NCBI GenBank assembly: GCA_934693135.1
Contig: CAKUVA010000016.1
Location: forward strand, 1-51,008
DNA: 51,008 nucleotides
Direction of reading: 5' to 3'
DNA from: an uncultured Bacteroidales bacterium
GTDB taxonomy: Bacteria > Bacteroidota > Bacteroidia > Bacteroidales > UBA932
The notes below the pieces were generated by a model. It was given only the letters and a program-made list of their open reading frames with translations, made no database searches and was not told where the DNA came from. Every line of letters begins with the position of its first letter. Positions within the stretch are counted from its first letter, which is position 1. Of this stretch, positions 48,363 through 51,008 are shown in pieces. The translations under genes and the position numbers were made by a program.

Positions 48363-49769
48363 ATGGCACAGAAACCATCAATTCCAAAGGGAACAAGAGA
48401 CTTCGGTCAAGAAGAAATGGCCGCAAGAAATTATATATTCGATACCATACGTTCTGTATATCGTACTTATGGTTATGTCCAGATTGAAACTCCGGCTATG
48501 GAAAATCTTTCCACATTGCTCGGAAAATATGGTGATGAGGGTGATAAACTTCTATTCAAAATTCTTAATAGTGGCGATGCATTCAAGGGTATAGATGTCG
48601 ATAGTTATACTGGAGCAGATGGCTCACTGGACAGCAACAAGATTGCCATGGCTATTTGTGAGAAAGGACTCAGGTATGATCTCACAGTTCCTTTCGCTCG
48701 TTATGTTGTACAACATCAGAATGAAATTGCGTTTCCTTTTAGGCGTTTTCAGATTCAACCTGTATGGCGTGCTGATAGACCTCAGAAGGGGCGTTATCGT
48801 GAGTTCTATCAATGTGATGCTGATGTCATAGGCAGTAAGTCGCAACTTAATGAACTTGAACTTGTCCAGATTATTGATAAGGTATTCTCTAAGTTCGGTA
48901 TCAATGTGGCTATCAAAATCAATAATCGTAAAGTTCTTACTGGACTTGCTGAAATATGTGGATTCCCAGATAAAGTTACAGATATAACAGTTGCTATTGA
49001 TAAGCTTGAGAAAATCGGCTTGGATGCTGTTAAGGTCGAGATGCTTGAAAAGGGACTTGATGATAAGGCCGTGGCTGTAATTGAACCGATCTTGAAACTT
49101 GAAGGAACTACCGAGGAGAAGATTGCTGTCATGCGTGGTCTCATGGAAGGAAAGTCTGCGTCTGGAATTGCGTCAGAAGAAGGACTTCGTGGCTTGGATG
49201 AGCTTACAGAATTGTTTGGATTCATTGCCGCTGCCGGAATCTCACAGAAAGTGGAGATGGATCTTTCTCTTGCACGAGGGTTGAATTATTATACTGGGGC
49301 TATTTTCGAGGTTAAGGCTTTGGATTTCGCTATAGGAAGTATTTGTGGTGGAGGACGTTATGACAATCTTACTGGTATTTTTGGACTACCTGGAATGTCA
49401 GGTGTTGGCATTTCTTTCGGAGCAGATCGTATATATGATGTGCTGAAAGGTCTCGACAAGTTCCCTAAAGGTCTTGCGGGCTCTGCTTCTATTTTATTCG
49501 CCAATATGGATGCTTCTGTGTTACCATATATAGTTCCTATTGTCAAGAAGTTGCGTGATGAAGGTGTTGCATGTGAAATCTACCCTGATCAGTGCAAATT
49601 GAAAAAACAGTTCGATTATGCTGATAAGAAGGGTATTCCGTTTGTGTCTATCAATGGAGGTGATGAGGCTGCTGCCGGTAAGGTCAATGTTAAGAATCTC
49701 TCTACTGGTGAGCAGATGACTTTTGATAGTTCGGACTTGAAAGGTATAGAAGGATTCGTAGGAGCATAA
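48363..49769 (+). CDS. hisS: Histidyl-tRNA synthetase
   Basis: Class II synthetase for tRNA-His. From the ATG at 48363 the product is 468 aa and starts [19 protein letters not shown], the typical N-terminus. Motifs: motif 1 region ([13 protein letters not shown]), motif 2 ([31 protein letters not shown]), the histidine-specific [14 protein letters not shown] and CGGGRYDNL, and the C-terminal anticodon-binding domain ([27 protein letters not shown]). An insertion of ~45 residues in the middle is usual for the long bacterial form. It precedes the EamA gene by 10 bp. Confidence 0.97.
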   Translation: MAQKPSIPKGTRDFGQEEMAARNYIFDTIRSVYRTYGYVQIETPAMENLSTLLGKYGDEGDKLLFKILNSGDAFKGIDVDSYTGADGSLDSNKIAMAICEKGLRYDLTVPFARYVVQHQNEIAFPFRRFQIQPVWRADRPQKGRYREFYQCDADVIGSKSQLNELELVQIIDKVFSKFGINVAIKINNRKVLTGLAEICGFPDKVTDITVAIDKLEKIGLDAVKVEMLEKGLDDKAVAVIEPILKLEGTTEEKIAVMRGLMEGKSASGIASEEGLRGLDELTELFGFIAAAGISQKVEMDLSLARGLNYYTGAIFEVKALDFAIGSICGGGRYDNLTGIFGLPGMSGVGISFGADRIYDVLKGLDKFPKGLAGSASILFANMDASVLPYIVPIVKKLRDEGVACEIYPDQCKLKKQFDYADKKGIPFVSINGGDEAAAGKVNVKNLSTGEQMTFDSSDLKGIEGFVGA

Positions 49770-49779
49770 TCTTCCAAAA

Positions 49780-50691
49780 ATGGCTGAAAATCTGGTAGTG
49801 GGAGCCTCAAAACCATTAAATATGGTATGGGGGTATGTCGCAGGAATAATTGCTGGAGTGACATATGGCCTTAATCCATTGTTTGCAAAACCTTTAATGC
49901 AGCATGGTGTATCCGTTGATACTATATTGGCATGCCGATATCTCATCGCAGTGGTGATTCTCGGAATATGGCTTCTTTTCAAGAAAGAATCATTGCGGGT
50001 GAATAAGTTGCAGTTTGTGCGGCTATGTATTCTTGGAGTGCTTTTCGGAATGAGTAGCATGCTGCTTTTCGTATCGTATAATTATATCCCTGCAGGGTTG
50101 GCTACTACCATAGTGTTTCTTTACCCTGTCTTGGTAGCATTGATAATGGTTTTGCTGAGAGTTTACCCGACGTGGCAGGTGTGGCTCTCTATTCTTATGA
50201 CATTTGTCGGTGTGGTGATACTCAGCCGTCCTTCTGGAAATATGACATTGAACATTACTGGGTTGCTATTAGCGGGCTGCTCTGCTTTGTCTTATGCTTT
50301 GTACTTGGTGATTGTGAATAGAAGCAGGAGGTTGAGGACTGTATCTAGCTATGTGCTTACATTTTACGCACTTCTTGTGGGATCTGCTGTATTTCTTGTC
50401 CATAATGCTATTTCCGGTGGTGTGTTCCTCAAGGGTGTCGAAGGTTGGTTTTGTTGGGGTAATCTGATAGGTCTTGCTGTCTTTCCGACATTGGTTTCAT
50501 TGCTGACGTTAGCAATTGCTACGAGAATAATTGGGGCTACCAAAACATCTGTTCTCGGGGTGTTTGAACCTGTGACAGCTATCGCTGTAGGAACAATATT
50601 TTTCGGCGAATCTCTTACTATCAATGTTATAGCTGGTGTTGTGATTACTTTGATAGCGGTAACTTTTATGGTTGTTACTGGTAAGAAATAG
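49780..50691 (+). CDS. EamA/DMT-superfamily transporter
   Basis: 303-aa integral membrane protein with ten predicted helices in two EamA halves (about residues 14-145 and 155-300). Signatures: AGIIAGVTYGLNPLFAKPLM, the first-half end LLFVSYNYIPAGLATTIVFLYPVLVALIMVLL, and the second-half end ATKTSVLGVFEPVTAIAVGTIFFGESLT. The family exports amino acids, nucleosides or other metabolites; the substrate cannot be told. Probably co-transcribed with hisS (10 bp gap). Confidence 0.92.
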   Translation: MAENLVVGASKPLNMVWGYVAGIIAGVTYGLNPLFAKPLMQHGVSVDTILACRYLIAVVILGIWLLFKKESLRVNKLQFVRLCILGVLFGMSSMLLFVSYNYIPAGLATTIVFLYPVLVALIMVLLRVYPTWQVWLSILMTFVGVVILSRPSGNMTLNITGLLLAGCSALSYALYLVIVNRSRRLRTVSSYVLTFYALLVGSAVFLVHNAISGGVFLKGVEGWFCWGNLIGLAVFPTLVSLLTLAIATRIIGATKTSVLGVFEPVTAIAVGTIFFGESLTINVIAGVVITLIAVTFMVVTGKK

Positions 50692-50744
50692 CGGTTTGTG
50701 CGATTGTTAGATGTGAAAAAATCCTAATAAAGCCACAAAAAAAT

Positions 50745-50774
50745 TTGCAGATTAAAAAATAATGCCTACCTTTG
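50745..50774 (+). promoter_or_regulatory. Promoter of initiator tRNA-Met
   Basis: TTG at 50745-50747 and TACCTTTG at 50767-50774 are 19 nt apart. Predicted start near 50780, about 9 nt before the tRNA. Confidence 0.82.
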
Positions 50775-50788
50775 TAGTCCAATCACAT

Positions 50789-50864
50789 CGCGGGGTAGAG
50801 CAGTTGGTAGCTCGTCGGGCTCATAACCCGGAGGCCGGAGGTTCGAGTCCTTCCCCCGCTACCA
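50789..50864 (+). tRNA. Initiator tRNA-Met (anticodon CAT)
   Basis: 76 nt including an encoded CCA. The acceptor arm CGCGGGG/CCCCGCT leaves position 1-72 unpaired (C-U) and the anticodon stem has three consecutive G-C pairs (GGG/CCC) next to loop CTCATAA, both hallmarks of the initiator. Anticodon CAT is at 50822-50824. A terminator follows. Confidence 0.95.
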
Positions 50865-50867
50865 AGA

Positions 50868-50899
50868 CGGACACTGAGAAATCAGCGTCCGCTTTTTTT
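50868..50899 (+). terminator. Intrinsic terminator of initiator tRNA-Met
   Basis: CGGACACTGA (50868-50877) pairs with TCAGCGTCCG (50882-50891), one A/C mismatch, GAAA loop, followed by T7. Confidence 0.88.
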
Positions 50900-51008
50900 A
50901 TGTCCATACCTGCCGTGGAGCGGCTCAGAAGCCCGATTTGCCTGAAGAATTCGTTCATTCCATCGGTTCGATAGCAACGCTTTTCACCATTCCACAGAAC
51001 ACCATCAG

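Noticed and set aside
50762..50974. Open frame across the initiator tRNA (plus strand), and an open frame on the minus strand from the window end to about 50819
   Set aside because: Both are translations of tRNA-Met and its terminator; the GVEQLVARRAHN / VAGEGLEPPAS-type peptides are well-known artefacts. Nothing credible is coded in 50900-51008.

Overview
The window is a gene-dense chromosomal segment of a member of the Bacteroidota, most likely the order Bacteroidales. The evidence is the set of promoters with the Bacteroidota -7 element TAnnTTTG and a TTG about 19-20 nt upstream, the near absence of Shine-Dalgarno sequences, and lineage-typical proteins: an OMP beta-barrel with a carboxypeptidase-regulatory-like N-terminus, a DUF3078 protein, a WbqC-like protein, a 29-aa COX24/AURKAIP1-type basic peptide next to HU and RNase G, and an archaeal/eukaryotic-type ProS. 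I cannot name the species. Almost everything is core genome; I see no phage, insertion sequence, integrase or CRISPR array.

Layout. 1-73: 3' end of a 5S rRNA gene and its terminator. 97-2844: rplU-rpmA, then serS-ruvC. 2900-5863: large outer-membrane beta-barrel protein, convergent with a minus-strand operon of AAA-type ATPase, sirtuin and hisD (8952-5873). 9034-9407: rpsU with an exceptional extended Shine-Dalgarno. 9399-14129: AsmA-like protein and prmA. 14130-17480: an AT-rich gap and a 930-aa collagen-repeat lipoprotein. 17614-17694: tRNA-Leu. 17866-18846: SAM-methyltransferase-like protein. 21523-18848 (minus): tRNA-Gln, lysE-type exporter, PASTA protein, rluD. 26774-21526 (minus): lon, ung, coaD, double-thioredoxin protein. 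26823-29002: HU, 29-aa basic protein, RNase G. 29045-30733: lnt. 34260-30730 (minus): lpxD, lpxC, lpxA and a WbqC-like gene. 34355-39322: rimP-nusA-infB with a terminator-like leader. 42204-39334 (minus): Trp/Tyr-rich lipoprotein and FadL-type OMP. 42236-46407: proS, DUF3078 protein, tilS, converging on sppA (48162-46396). 48324-50691: hisS and an EamA transporter. 50745-50899: initiator tRNA-Met and terminator.

The dominant theme is translation (ribosomal proteins, three aminoacyl-tRNA synthetases, tRNAs, tRNA/rRNA modification, initiation and transcription-coupling factors) together with envelope biogenesis (lipid A synthesis, lipoprotein acylation, OMPs). The best leads are regulatory: (1) rpsU carries a 12-nt Shine-Dalgarno in a genome that hardly uses them, with two mutually exclusive helices in its leader; (2) a hairpin-plus-U-tract lies inside the rimP-nusA-infB leader; (3) a tRNA-Gln appears to head a protein operon; (4) a perfect 8-bp inverted repeat sits at the predicted proS start site. 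Protein-level oddities are an ATPase with altered Walker A and B residues translationally coupled to a sirtuin, and an LpxC without the FabZ domain usually fused to it in Bacteroidota.
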